From assembly GCA_009760855.2 (NCBI GenBank), contig WPIO01000122.1, positions 957,501-1,019,500 on the forward strand: a stretch of 62,000 nucleotides of DNA. Reading direction: 5' to 3'. This DNA comes from Cristatella mucedo (lineage: Eukaryota > Bryozoa > Phylactolaemata > Cristatellidae). This document shows positions 11,823 to 24,356 of this stretch, one piece after another. A program made the translations under genes and the position numbers. The notes under the pieces are model-generated. The model searched no databases. It had not been told where the DNA came from and worked only from the letters and a program-made list of their open reading frames with translations. Each line of letters begins with the position of its first letter. The first letter of the stretch is position 1.

Positions 11823-13825
11823 CTAGAACGAAGAACAGACGATTGGCAGCAGGCACGGTGGAATAGGCCCCCTCTCACATGCATGCATGGGCACAAACGC
11901 ATAAAGAAAAGCCCTGAAGAATAAGGCGTGCGTCTGACCATGCAGTGCATGTATCCCAATTACAGTTATGAAAGGCTCGGACAGCACTGACTGCTTGTGA
12001 TAATGTGATATTGCTTTCGATAGTCATGTAACACCATAAATCACACTGCCCTACATGCCCATGCACTAACGTAAATTTAAAGTGCATCACTAACGGGTCG
12101 AAGGAAGTGGAGAAGAGTATTCGACGTAGAGGGAGTATAAGACTAGAAGAAAACGCACCCCGACGGCAGTGATAGGTGCATTCAAAAGAAAAGCTTAGGC
12201 TGGTAGAGGGACACTTAAAACTTTAGCAGCTGACAAAGATCTGATTTTTAGCTGACATGTTTTTTATAAATCGCTCTGTTCTTGCGAATTGTCAGAGGAA
12301 TATACAGCTTGACATGAACTACAAGGAGTTCTTTTTTTATTAAGGAAGGGGCAATGCTGCCGTGCTAAGCAATCGGCATGCCATCTTGTATCTGCATGGC
12401 TTGACAGATTTGTGCACTGCACTTTGAGCAGATGGCTCTAAGCTCCATCCATGCCTGTGGTACATCTGCAAGGACTAGCATTAGTGACACGCACTGTGTT
12501 TGTGGTAAAGGACAGGAGTTCCAAGATCGGCTTCAAATATGTGTGACATGTGATGATAGAAGTGCTGAGCAATCGCTGACTATCCTAATGAGTCATCTTG
12601 TGATAGTGCTATTGCTTGTTACAGCATTCGTTGGCAGTGAGCAAGAAATGCGGTTTCGATATTTGCTTGATTAAATAATTACAATGAATAATATAATAAG
12701 AGGATTAAAATGAAAATAAAGAAACTTAAAATGAATTACAAATATTTTAAAGGATGATCTAGGGTCTTCCCACAGATAAGGTAAGTACTCGCTTAATGAT
12801 CAAGATCCTCAGTTCAAGTAATGCAGGGGGCACGTCACAGCGGCTTACTTTTTGGCAAATTTAAAGAGGCGAAAATTTTGAAAATCAACTGACCTTTGAC
12901 TTTGCCTGACTGATAGCAAATTTGAATACCGAAAGAAGAAATTGCTCATCGTTCTTGGAAAAATTAAGGTTCAAAAGATGGTTTACTAACCGAAATTATG
13001 AAAAGTTGGGCTGCATAATACAGCACCGAGTATAAGCAAGTTAGCAGCAACGCATTTTTACAATCTATATAATCCGAGGTGCTCCATCACATTTTTATTC
13101 CCCAAAGTGTTTCGGACTCCAAGTTTTCGCTCCAGGCCCTATACATGCATCCAATATTACATGCCAGTCACAAAACCTAAATAAAGTCTCTTGACATTGC
13201 TGCCGTAATCACAAGACTTGTATCCTAGCTCTGGAATTATGCCATCCCATTGACTGCCATTTTTTTAATGCAATTCAACTCGACACAAGCTGACGACCTA
13301 CATGAATTAGCAACCCTGACTAAACGACGGATCCGACCTGGGCGACATGGTGTACAGCTGACGTACAGAAAGCAAAGCATACACAGCATAGACTTACAAA
13401 AGCCTACCAAAAGTCGGGACTTGCGGCTCACTACTTCCTGCTTGAGGTCAGCGGTCGCATCACTTTATTTTTAAGCCAACAACTTGTATAGAGAATTGGT
13501 GGAATCAAAGATCAATATCCACAAAAGTGCGTCTGTCCGCAAAAGAGCATCTTCTAAACCACCAAAGCAAGCATACTGCCCAGTGGTCACATTGACAACA
13601 TAGCAAAGGGTTCCTCCAAATTCTACTTAGCTAAGATAGAACTTAGAAGGCCTCCATCCTCTCACCATCGTCCACGCCGTGCTGATACCCATTATGCTAT
13701 AGCAGCTCCTTAACTAAAGTGTTTTGCCATTAACACAACGCAAGAAATGAGTAGTAGTCCTTGAAGACGAATTGCTGATGCTAATAAAGCTAATAAAAAC
13801 GACATATATATATATAATATATATA

Positions 13826-13962
13826 ATTACTTTATATAGGGCCCCAAGAGAATTTAATCTCTATTCAGGCGCTTCAAATATGCCTCGGGGCTCGAGCCCA
13901 CGACCTCAGTCAGACCTTGGTCAGGGCGAGCACCTTAACCGCTAGACCAAACCAGCCCGGCG
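13826..13962 (-). mobile_element. SINE-1 (tRNA-derived)
   Basis: On the minus strand it starts GGGCTGGTTTGGTCTAGCGG, with A-box-like TGGTCTAGCGGTTAAGG and B-box-like GGGCTCGAGCCC. It ends in the LINE-B-like tail GCGCCTGAATAGAGATTAAA and then TTCTCTTGGGGCCCTATA. Confidence 0.88.
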
Positions 13963-14189
13963 CATCTGTACTTTAATTTATAGCGTATTTACTTTTAAAA
14001 TATATTTTTCAGCTGATATAATAGTATAATATAGTATAATAGATATTGAGGAATATATTGCAAGATTGACTGGTCAGTGGTGATTAACATTGCACCAAGG
14101 TTAGTCGAACTATACCACACGTACAGCCATGTGACTTCTTTGAGGAAGGTGCTGTGGTGGCCCCCAGTCAATGAAAGCATACACTGCAA

Positions 14190-14620
14190 AATTCCTAATC
14201 TAACTCACAAGGCCTGCCATGGCTTGGCTCCTCCATTTATAGCTCCTGTACACCAACCAATTATTTGTTCAGCCTCCTTGAGCCCTCAGGCTCTCTATGA
14301 ATAATCAATTAGCTGCTGCATGTTTTCGATTAAAGACTTTTGTTAACATAAGGTGAAGCTCTGCAGATCCCAGACTGTGGAACTCACACAAATCTTATGC
14401 AGATACATCTAATCTACTGCTGTCGACTGTGGCTCACCTTTCCACTGTTTGCTCCATACAACACACTTATTTGACTGCCTTCCTGATTAATCAATGCTTG
14501 TCACTTATTTTGTTGCATTTGATTAAGTATGTTGGCGACGGCATGGCTATGTCGGCTACAGTGAAGCTTTGCACCAAATGCTGCTCAGGCTTACATTGCA
14601 TCATAGAAAACTAGGCATAA
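14190..14620 (+). mobile_element. LINE-A relic (C-terminal coding part)
   Basis: CTCACAAGGCCTGCCATGGC, CCCAGACTGTGGAACTC and TACTGCTGTCGACTGTGGC align with 23,228-23,470 of the LINE-A copy. Small deletions break the frame. Confidence 0.75.
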
Positions 14621-14832
14621 CGCCCGCTTGGTCATTGAGGCTATCTTGAGTTTTAGGCAGATAAACTTGGATCATTTCCACAGCAAAACAAGCTTGTTTG
14701 GGCGATCACGGAATTGCTATTACGATTTACCCATGGGCATTGAACTACTAAGGAGCTGGACAGTTGAAACAAGTATGCTTGTTACAGTGACACACTGCCA
14801 GATGCTGAGCAACGCCGAGTGGAAGTGCTTAC

Positions 14833-14968
14833 ATGGCTTTTGACAAACTGCTGTCGGCTGGCTCTCACCAGGTCCACCGTGTGGAAAACTTGAACCAAGT
14901 TGGAATCGATGAGCCTGTGCAGGGCATTGACTGCTGCTATGAACAGACCACAGTGACTGGCACCGTCC
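14833..14968 (-). CDS. RPTP D2 exon: degenerate P-loop DGASHCGLF
   Basis: 136 nt, cactttcag acceptor and CAT/gtaagcac donor. It encodes DGASHCGLFIAAVNALHRL and QVFHTVDLVRASRQQFVKSH. With the preceding exon the loop reads Q-C-R-D-G-A-S-H-C-G, so the CX5R Arg is His. The length and phases equal the D1 P-loop exon. Predicted catalytically dead. Confidence 0.93.
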
Positions 14969-16420
14969 CTGAAAGTGATAAGGCCCTGCTGCGATAAAAA
15001 AGTAGTATTTTTGATGCATGTAACAATTAACTTTTCACGGTGCGGTTACAGCAAACGTGTAACTGCTAGGTAAATAGACCAGATCGAGCTCATAACGTGC
15101 CAAAAATACTGACTTTGGCATTGAATCATAATGCAAAATGCTTAGAAATCCAAGGTGCTAGAAAGATATCAGGTGAGGCATATAATGACTTGCCGAAGTG
15201 AGCAGTTTTAGTGAGCAGTCTATGGAAACTAGTCAGGAATATTTAGTTAAAGGGCACACATTTATAAACTAAAGTAGCATGACTGATTTGAACTCAAAGT
15301 AGAACAACAGCATTTTCCTATAGACAAGAAATACAACCACGCAGGAGTATGAAGACTGCTAGATTCTAGAGAACAGAAGTAATCTAAAAAGTATTGATCC
15401 TGATTGAAGTAATGCTCGAATTAGGCTCAAGAGCAAGCACAATCGTTGTATTTTTAGCTTGCTGACAGATCCATGGTACAGCTGCTCATCTGTATAGCCA
15501 AAGGGCCAATTAAAACCTCCATTTGTAGCTATTATCATTAGCCGATAAGATCAATTACAATTTAGATATGAACTAATCTTATTGCAAATCTTATAAGAGT
15601 CGGGCAAAACCTACGAGAGCTAAGAGAAGGTCAATCTGACAGGTCAGGTCTGGTCGGTCAACATGCAAGGATGCCTTGGGTGCTGGTCAGTCCATCACCC
15701 CAGATTTCTGCAAACGTCGTCAGTGCTGTTCACCTTAGTACTTGGCAGTTGGATGGGCAGTGCATGACATGCTTTGCACACATCGTATGCTGCGTTCAAA
15801 CATGAGATGTATGAACTGCATGAGATGTATGCACTACATGCTTTGTACACAAGGTTCAATCAAAAGCATTGCATCGTTCTGGCTGAAACAAATGTCTAAG
15901 CCAAAGGTACCAAGACAGTAACTGCCTTGGCTGTATGGATCTTGGAAGAATGCTTCATTAAATATGCTATAACTGGAAAATGTTTGCACTATCCAAGAAA
16001 AATTGCCAGCATCTACGGTAGCACCCACCATCTCGCAGGCATTAGTGGTGCCTGCAGGCACCGGCTCATATTGATGCATGCTCACAGTGACAGTGGGATA
16101 GGACGTTCCGTAGGCAATCTGTTCGTGCAGGTCGTGCACAGTCGGCGAAGTTTGCATTTCGATAGGTTTATGAAGCAATACATCCAAGCTTTACCATGCG
16201 TGACTCCGATCTTGTTAGCGACAATCACATTTACTTTACAAGTCAAGTGAATGGGATAGACACATGTTGGCTTCAAGGCTAGGAATCTGAGCAATACTGA
16301 ATTAGATATACTAGTTGCAGGATCAGCCGGAAAAAAGAATAAACGACTTGTCGAAAGAGGATGAAGGCGTATGCAAGCGACAATATGCCATCTTGGCAGG
16401 GAATCGCTGCTTTCACTGGC
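14969..16420. other. RPTP intron, nothing further seen
   Basis: The intron after the GC donor of the D2 Cys exon. No repeat or alternative exon was recognised. Confidence 0.6.
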
Positions 16421-16572
16421 CTGCACTGTAAAATGATTGGATGCTCTGCAGATCTCTTGAAAAACTCCTTAAGGTGCATGACAAAGTCCAAAAGCAGATG
16501 TGGTTGCTTCGGCACCTCTGAGTCCCAGCTCCATGTGTTAAGCAGAAATAACTTAATTCTTAGCTCTCCCAT
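16421..16572 (-). CDS. RPTP D2 exon: WPD-loop equivalent and Cys
   Basis: 152 nt, cgtttag acceptor. It encodes LFLLNTWSWDSEVPKQP (altered WPD loop) and ends HPIILQC; the Cys is about residue 626. No GT donor gives the right frame. TGCAG/gccagt (a GC donor) does, and it matches the intron position of D1 after H-C. The alternative GTGAAAG donor four bases further on would throw the next exon out of frame. Confidence 0.88.
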
Positions 16573-16649
16573 CTAAACGGTAAGGAAACATAAAAATACC
16601 CACGGAACTATTTAAAGTCCAGAAAGGGCTGTTTTATCTGAGCACTAAC

Positions 16650-16802
16650 CTTGTCATCACTAGGATGCGTTGATAAGTGAACAGACAAGTCAAACTCATG
16701 ATAGGCAGCACCTTCAAGCGTTTCCTTGCAACCAATGTGAGACACCACATATTGCCCAAAAGATTGTGTTTCACCAGTCTTCGGCCAGTACTTGGGACAG
16801 TC
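16650..16802 (-). CDS. RPTP D2 exon: CPKYWPKTG
   Basis: 153 nt (51 codons), ttatag acceptor and AAG/gttagtgc donor. It begins DCPKYWPKTGE, the D2 form of K-C-x-x-Y-W-P, followed by beta strands. The intron before it is 7.4 kb long and contains the full LINE-A copy in the opposite orientation. Confidence 0.92.
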
Positions 16803-16930
16803 CTATAAGCCGATACAAATCAAGCCAAGCTTAGAGCAGAGCAGCAAGGGCTAATGAGTGACTGAGATACAGAGAGAAATAGAAAGAGAGAGTAGCGAAT
16901 GGGGGAAAGCCATACTAAAGAAGAGAGTGG

Positions 16931-16962
16931 GATATATATATCCCTCTCTCTTTCTATTTCTC

Positions 16963-17044
<82 letters not shown>
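16931..17044. repeat. Compound microsatellite (TA)n-TCCCTCTCTC-(TC)n-(TA)n
   Basis: A TA run, CCCTCTCTCTTTCTATTTC, a long TC run and a long TA run. The same order occurs at 25,139-25,280. Confidence 0.95.
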
Positions 17045-17047
<3 letters not shown>

Positions 17048-17208
17048 AGACATTAAAGTAAAGTAGAGAGAAGTAAAGAGAGAAAAAGAGAAAGCAGCAT
17101 TAATTGAGAGAAATAGACTGACCTATAAAGACAGAAAAGGAGTGAGATATATGCAGACGGATGAAGAGATAAAGATAGAGAAACAGTAAGTAAGGTCTAG
17201 AGAGCAGA

Positions 17209-17212
17209 TAGG

Positions 17213-17280
<68 letters not shown>
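17209..17280. repeat. (GA)n microsatellite
   Basis: About 60 bp of GA after GATAGGGAGAGAAAGA, which is close to the reverse complement of the CCCTCTCTTTC block at 16,941. Confidence 0.96.
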
Positions 17281-18754
17281 AGGGAGTTACATGGCACAGC
17301 CAAAATAGCATGCAAAAGTAGTAGCAATGCATATATCATATGATGGAGCCCATAGTTCAGGCTCGACTGACAAGGGTATTGCAAATATTCAAGCTGCATC
17401 ACGTGTATCGCTTTTCCAATCGAGCTCGCGTTCAAAAGGCACAGCAATTATGAAAATATGCTAACCCAAAAAACCTTCCTCAAGACTTTACCTAAATCAG
17501 CCATATGATTAAAACTCCAAAAGTTTAAAAGTATTGTTGTCCACAAGAAAACATGCCCGTGACCAGAACCGAGTAAGTACCGTCCCCAGCAAGTCTTGTG
17601 GTGATGCAGATTGCCATTTTCCACTTTCTTTGTCAGCAGTATAAAAAAAATTAGACAGTAAATCTCAAGGTTTACATGTTCGGAGTTTTCAAGCTCTGTT
17701 TCTCGCTCTTCCTTAATGTCCACCTTCAAGCTTGCAATTACTCTCCTGATCATAGCACCCAGTCTAATACTAGAACTAGCTCTACAGTCACATACCCCTA
17801 GATCTCCTTCACAAATGCCTTGATCTGCTGATGCTTGGCATAACTAAAAGCTAAAATTAAAACATTCAGATACAAAATACAAAATCTTTTCTATGTCTGA
17901 ATATGCAGAAAGGAGAAAGTCAATGAGTTAGTAATAATACACTCAATGTCAGCAAGCTGACCACACATTGGAAATTTACATGGGCTAACCAAATATTGCT
18001 AGGAAAGAAACTTCAAGTCAGGTGAAATATCAGAATGACATCGGTCTGGGTCTCAATTCCGTGGGACAATTTAGTAAATGTCAAAAGCTAAGGTCGTTCA
18101 GTAAGCCTCTGAAATACTTACGACATGAATCAATAGACTGCATTTGTCTTTGTATAATTCATACTAGCATGCCGATAAAGTCACCAAGTTCGTTCAAAGC
18201 GATCACTTTAATGCAATGGCACACAACCCTACTTGAGAATTGAAACCTACTACCCTTCCAGCAAGTCCACCTCTCCTAGCTGCCACACACCATTTATTTC
18301 GGCATTTATTCTTTGATGGCAGCAAATACATCTGATTTATTGACAATAAAGACGAGTTTATAATTTGTGGCCAGGCAGTGGTCATTCAAAAAACCGGATT
18401 CCTAGCAGTCCAAACGAGTCAATCAGTATATCTCCTATAGTCTCTGGAGGATATTTAGTTGCCCTCCTTAAAACTAACTTGCAACTAGCTCAGAAACTTC
18501 ACAGTCGTGTCTGCTTGCTATCAGCTACAGTAAACAGCACAGATACTGGCTGGATTAGATAATGGCATCAAATCCACGCTGATCCACACATTCATAAAAC
18601 CTTAAGAATACTTCTGTAACTCGTTATCCTTAGGGTATTCTGCCTGTGCAGTTACTGTAGCCAGGGAACTGCTACATCACACCACTTCACAGAAGTCTGC
18701 GTTTGCAACCAACCTAACAGCATACGGACTTCAAGAATCGGTGACTAAAATATA

Positions 18755-18885
18755 CGTAATCCAATTTTATAGCGCCTCGAGATAGCCTAATGTCTATTCA
18801 GAACCTTCACACATGCTACAGGCTCCATCTCCAAACCTCGGACAGACTTTAGTCGGGCAAGCAAATTAACAACTGGGCCCAATCA
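18755..18885 (-). mobile_element. Degraded SINE-1
   Basis: Reads as a diverged minus-strand SINE-1: TATAGCGCCTCGAGATAG, a CTATTCAG block, CAAACCTCGGACAGAC and GTCGGGCAAGC in the same order as intact copies. Confidence 0.55.
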
Positions 18886-19329
18886 GCTCACAAGCCTTTA
18901 CGTCCTCTACTCTCTGGAAATTAATCTCAAAGAGTTTAACCATAGGCCTGCGTATTACTGAAATCAACCTTCTGACTCTGGTCGATTGGTTGAGCCCATA
19001 ATTAACTTCAAATCCCGTGGAGATACTGTTTTTACTAATTGTTCTCGAAAAGCAGGAAATTGATTGCCTACTGGCTGTACGTCATCGGCTGATTTACAGA
19101 CCTTCAGAAAGAACTTTAAAAAATTTACCAGCTGCTCATAGCCTATACTACAACCAAGTGACTTGTCCTGTTGAGGCTGCATGCTAAAACAACTGTTCTA
19201 ACGGCAACAACTAGTGAAATGTGCCGTGCTGGATGTAGCGACGCTGTGAATTTTTCTATTTTTGTTATAGTGTACTTTTCGAGTACTTACATGCATATAA
19301 TTTCCTCACCAGGTCAATATTTAATCGGC

Positions 19330-19905
19330 TATGAAGAGACTGAGTTCCCACGGAGCTTTCTGAAGCTGAACAATGATAAGATCTACAGAGTGGCTATTAG
19401 CATTGCCCATCAATTGGAAGACCACACCCTGAAGATTATTTCAGGTAGCATAATTCCAGTGATATCTACCCATAACCTAGCCAAGCCATTCCAAAATAAC
19501 TTGTCGCTAGATGAGAGCATTTCATCCATTGTCAAGTCGAACTACCTTAAGCTAAGGGACGTCACATGAAAGAAATACTAGCTGATTTAACAGTTTCTTT
19601 TTGGATAGCGGCAGAAGAGCCTGAAAGCTATAAAACTGCTTGCAGCAGCCTCTCGGTTTGCACAAGAGTAGGACCGCCAAATTAGCTTGATGGGCTCTAA
19701 GCATCCCATGTTTCCTTAATCGCCTGCAACTGGTTTACAATTCAGCAGCTCGGCCGGCCTGTCGTCAGAATTAGAGCAACCACAATGCATCGCTTTTGTC
19801 TTAGCCTAAACTATTCTGTATCGACTCGATTTTAAGATCCTCAATCTGGCATATTGGTGACTTCACTCACTTGCACCGGCCTACCTATCTAACCAGTTTG
19901 CTTTT
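19330..19905 (+). mobile_element. LINE-B relic (reverse transcriptase C-terminal half)
   Basis: An open frame gives SFLKLNNDKIY and NNLSLDESISSIVKSNYLKL, matching FLKLNDDKTNL and SDLSLDDHISSTVKSAY of the better LINE-B copies. Then CGCCTGCAACTGGTTTACAA matches the R-L-Q-L-V-Q-N-S-A-A-R-L region. Many substitutions. Confidence 0.75.
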
Positions 19906-20279
19906 TTGTTGTGGTCTCGCACCATCTGCTGGGAACCATGTAGTCATCGCGGTTTTCGGACATCCCCCCTGGACCCTAGGACACTTCCCCCTCCTTGGAC
20001 ATTTGCACCCTCCCTGCGGTAGGACATCTCCTATGTTGATGAATGTGTAACTAAGAATACGGATATGTAAAATCGTCCCTCACTTATCGTGGTTAATCAA
20101 TTCCAGACTCTACCGTTATAGGTGAATTTCCACAAAGTACGATTCTTTATTTATAAACAGAATATTTTCGTAGCTAGAGCATAGAAAACGAAAGAAATTC
20201 CTCCCCACGCTAAAGAGCTGCCTCGGGCGACTCCTAGCGTGGTGTGGACCTTTACTTGATTTCTCCATAATTGCTTCGG

Positions 20280-23200
20280 GTATTCCGCTGCTATCTTCGC
20301 TGTGACTATTTATGAGCTGTCCTCGGATATGCTACACAAAACAGGACCTGCTTAGCATAAGATGCGATGTCGCCATTAGTCGATACCTACCGGCGGGCCT
20401 TCTCCCGGCGGGCCTTCTCTGGCGGGTCAGTGAGAACCTACCTGCATCCTGCGTTCGCCCTATCAACAGCTCGGTGATCAAACCTACGACTCGTAAGTTT
20501 AAAGCGCTAAATAGTACTTGTTGAGGTAGTAACCCACCCGCTGTAGCCCAGCACGTTGTGAAACGTCGTCCGACGGCCGTTACCAAGGTCCAATTCAAAT
20601 TCGAAGAGCCAGCGTCCTCCGGGCTGGACGCAAACGGTAGAGAAAACGATCCACTTCATCGTCGTCGCCCAGTTGTTGGACAGCCTCTTAAATTCCGCCT
20701 ACTAAATGTCCGCTCCCTACAAACCAAGGGGTTACTTATCCGCGATCAGGTGGTCCAGGAGAAGCTAGATGCATTTCTGCTTACCAAAACCTGGATGACG
20801 CCTTGTTCCAGCAGCTGTATTTCCGAGACCACCCCCCCCCGGGTTCTCATTCTATCAGTCCATGCGTTCTGACAACGTTGGTGGCAGGGTTGCAATTGTT
20901 GTTCGCGAATCGTTTGGCTATAAAATGTGCAGTTTCTCGCATGGGTCATCGTTTGAATCGGTTGCTATCAGGTCTTCATCAAAGACAATGCCTCTCACTG
21001 TTGTGATATACCGGCCTCCTTCTGGCTGTCTAAACTTGTTTATAGAGGAGTTTTCAGAGTTCCTCGCTAAAATATTTGTGTGTGACAGGCCGCTACTGAT
21101 TGTAGGAGACTTCAATATTCCCGTTGACAACCCTAGCAACAGCCAGGTCTGCTCATTTCTTGACTGTCTGGAGAATCTTGGTTTGGCCCAACAAGTTAAT
21201 CGTAGCACCCACGTGGGTGGCCACATTCTAGATCTCGTGATCACTAAGGATGTGCTCCCACTGACTTTGTGGTGTGCCCACTGACCCTCTCAGATCATTG
21301 TTCGGTCTCGTTTACTGTTCCTGCTCCCTCGAACGTGCAGGGTAATGTCGAATTTGCCAAACGACGTAACTTACAAAGCATTGACTTGGACAAGTTTTGA
21401 AATCTGTTTGTGAAGCAGGCCTTCTTGATCTGCATTCAGACTCGACCGGCAGCCTCGATACCCTCACTGATACGATGAACATGACACTCAGGAGTGCTCT
21501 TGACAAACATGCTCCCGTTCGCTCTATCCGTGTTCAAAGTCGTCGAGAATGCTTTCAATTTACAAAAAACTCCTTAAGATGCGACATGTTAAGCTCAGGT
21601 TGGAACGTCGTTTCAAGAAATCGGGGTCTGAGGCAGACCTAGTCAATTTTAAGGACTTCCTCCGAGTTTACACCCGAAAGCTTAAAAAAGCCAGGGCTTC
21701 TTTTTTCATTAGAAAACTGAATTCCTGCCAGTCGGACACTAAACAGATTTATAAGACAGTAAACCTTTTACTGGCCAATGCTGCAGGGTCTGACTCCCCA
21801 GATATTAAGGGCTCAGCCGAAAAGTTTTCAGCCTTCTTTACTGAAAAAATTGTGCACATTCGTGCGTCCATTAAGCCCCCTCCGACCAAAGCAATCGCCG
21901 TTCCTCAACCTGTGACCTTTCCTAAAAGGTTCTCCGATGTTTCTGCCTGTGATGTGGCTGCCTTAATAAGGTCTAGCAAAAAGAGCTCGTCTCCTGAATA
22001 CCTTATACCTTCATCTCTGTGGTCTTCACTTGCAGACCAACTTAGCCCTGCCATAACCAAGATTTTTAATGCTTCTTTGGGAAAAGGGGTCGTCCCCAAG
22101 TCCTTCAATTCGGCAATCGTTAGACCTATTCTTAAAAAGCCTGGATTAGACACAGAGGTCCGAGCAAACTATCCAGTTTCCCTTCTTCCGTTCTTATCAA
22201 AGATTCTTGAAAAAATTGTTGCTAAGCAGCTAATTGAACATATTGAAAAGAATGGAATGTCAGAAACATTTCAATCAGGTTTCAAGAGGCAGCACTCTAC
22301 TGAAAGTGCTCTCCTCCGTGTTAACAATGACATTCTACGTGGCAACGACGACGGGAATGTCACTGCCTTAGCTCTGCTAGATCTGTCTGCTGCCTTCGAC
22401 ACCATTGATCACGAAGTTCTGCTTGAACGATTGAGAACAACGATCGGTCTGGCAGACGAAGCACTGGCGTGGTTTAAATCATACTTGTCTGATCGTGTTC
22501 AATCCGTGTCGTGTGGGGGTCAGGTCTCAGACATGAGAAGGGTCACCTGTGGAGTCCCTCAAGGGTCTGTACTTGGTCCCGTGCTGTTCTCCATTTATAC
22601 GCAACCTCTGGGAAGAGTGATTCAGGCCCATGGAATTAGATATCACTTCTATGCTGACGATACTCACTTGTATTTGTCATTTAAACCGTCGGAATCTGCT
22701 GCAGCAACTAAGAAACTGAATGGTTGCCTTGCCGATATTCGATCCTGGATGTCGGAAAACTTCCTGAAATTAAATGACTATAAAACCGAACTGCTTCTCA
22801 TAGGACACCTTAAGCGTGTGGCTGGATTAAAAGGCTTTGCTATTCTAATAGGTGATGCTATTGTGCGACCTTCACCACGTGCTCGTAATCTAGGTGTCGT
22901 GTTCGACAGCTGCCTCAATTTCAAAAGCTTCGTTCAGAAGACTGCCTCTACAGCTAGCCATCACATCCGATCCTAATCCAAGATTAGAAGCTGTCTCCCA
23001 CAGTGGCTTGTAAAAAATTTAACTAGCTCTTTAGTACTGTCTCGGCTTGATTATTGTAATTCCCTTTTGGCTGGGCTACCAAAAAAAGCTATTATGCCAC
23101 TACAACGGACTATGAATATGGCTGCAAGGCTAGTCTTTAAGTCCCAGCGGTTTGAGCACGTGTCCCCTTTGCTTAAAGAGCTAGAATGGTACCCGGTTGA

Positions 23201-23700
23201 GCAAAGGATACAGAGCAAAGTTCTTACACTGACCCACAAGGCCTGCCACGGCTTGGCTCCTTCATACCTAGCTGAACTGTTGCATCAGTTTCAGCCTGTT
23301 CGCGCCCTCAGGTCCTGTGTGGACAATAAATTAGCTGTCCCATTCCTCGGCTTAAAGACAGTTGGTGACAGAAGCTTTAGCACTGCAGGTCCTAGACTGT
23401 GGAACTCGCTTCCACAATTCTTATGCAACGATAACTACTCTCCGACTGCCGACTATGGCACATCCTTTTCAGCGGTTCTGAGCTGCTACTTCTATACTGC
23501 TCACTACCTCAACTGCTCTCCTGACTCTGCTATGCTTCCCAATTTCTCTTTGTTGCGTGAGACGAAGTCTGTTGGCTACCGAATGCATACCGAAAGCCGC
23601 TTAGGCTGTGAGTGTGCTATACAAAACTCTCCTGAGTAACACCCACATGGTCTTTATGACTTTGTGGAGTTACTGACGGAGATACATTACAAAACCTGTT
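20280..23700 (+). mobile_element. LINE-A non-LTR retrotransposon, nearly complete
   Basis: CR1/L2-like element. The endonuclease shows LLNVRSLQTKGL, GDFNIPVDN, GGHILDLVI and, after a frame change, LSDH. The reverse transcriptase (21,549-22,973) shows LLDLSAAFDTIDHEVLLERL, GVPQGSVLGPVLFSIY and FYADDTHLYLSF. The C-terminal region runs to 23,639 in the same frame as the RT after one TAA at 22,974. The endonuclease has a frameshift at a C-run near 20,832-20,840 and another near 21,285; two more breaks lie before 21,549. The 3' UTR matches 42,560-42,665. The 5' boundary is approximate. Not functional as it stands. Confidence 0.9.
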
Positions 23701-24094
23701 CACGACCCTCTAATTCAGTTTAATATCACTAAACCCCTCTGGACATGAAATAACACCCTTTTAGTCCCATTTGCACCCATGTTACCCAATATATTAAACA
23801 AAGTAAGGGATAATAAGGTGTATTCAGTTCTTTTTGTGCATGAATATGAAAGCCATTGCTATTGTTAAAAAGGAATAGCATATGATAAAACCTGGAAAGT
23901 AAGACGCTGATAATATAAAATGATTAAATTTTTAAGAATGGGAGAGTAATTACCACCATTAACGATGGTAAAGATAGCAAAGCATTAAAAAGGTTACAGC
24001 CTGCTACTACATTATAATTGATACTTCAGAGAAGTAAAGCTGAAACAACCAACATCTTCCTTTAGGATAGCTGCTTAGCTACAGTGCTATTTTA

Positions 24095-24180
24095 CTAACA
24101 ATTCAATATGTTTCCATTGCAGCAAATGTAAAGCGCCTAGAGAGAGATTGAGTTCTTTGAGGACAAGTATTATTATTATC
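24095..24180 (+). mobile_element. LINE-B 3' tail only
   Basis: Hairpin arm AAAGCGCCTAGAGAGAGATT with a degenerate right arm and TATTATTATT. It lies 45 bp from the donor of the D2 exon at 24,225. Confidence 0.85.
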
Positions 24181-24224
24181 GTTTTCGGAGTAACCGCCTG
24201 ATGCCAAGCAAAACTGGAACTGAC

Positions 24225-24356
24225 CTGACTCGGAGGCACGTCGTGCAGCAATACGATGCAGCTAGCCTGGCACGTGAAAACCATTTGCCAGAAGTCGCTT
24301 ACTGTGTCAGGCAGTGGGAGGTGGGTAGCAATGAATTCTTTGTCTGAGTAGCATCC
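24225..24356 (-). CDS. RPTP D2 exon: FIATHLPLPDTVSDFW
   Basis: 132 nt (44 codons), tatctag acceptor and CAG/gtcagt donor. It encodes GCYSDKEFIATHLPLPDTVS, then DFWQMVF and CIVLLHDVPPSQ. The F-I-A-T-x-x-P-L-P-x-T-V-x-D-F-W pattern and the x-V-x-L-x-D-V-x-P-x-Q end are most like D2 of type IIB RPTPs. It covers what is two exons in D1. Confidence 0.94.

Larger units (their letters stand above)
11823..14832. other. Last RPTP intron
   Basis: Between the final two coding exons. It holds one SINE-1 and one LINE-A relic, listed separately; the rest is AT-rich DNA without recognisable features. Confidence 0.7.
16803..24224. other. 7.4-kb RPTP intron
   Basis: Contains two compound microsatellites, a degraded SINE-1, a LINE-B relic, the main LINE-A copy (antisense to the gene) and a LINE-B tail. 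From 17,290 to 18,750 no feature was recognised. Confidence 0.7.

Noticed and set aside
18964-19182. 72-codon minus-strand open frame (SADDVQPVGNQFP)
   Set aside because: No start context, splice sites or family resemblance strong enough to call; it might be an old transposon piece.
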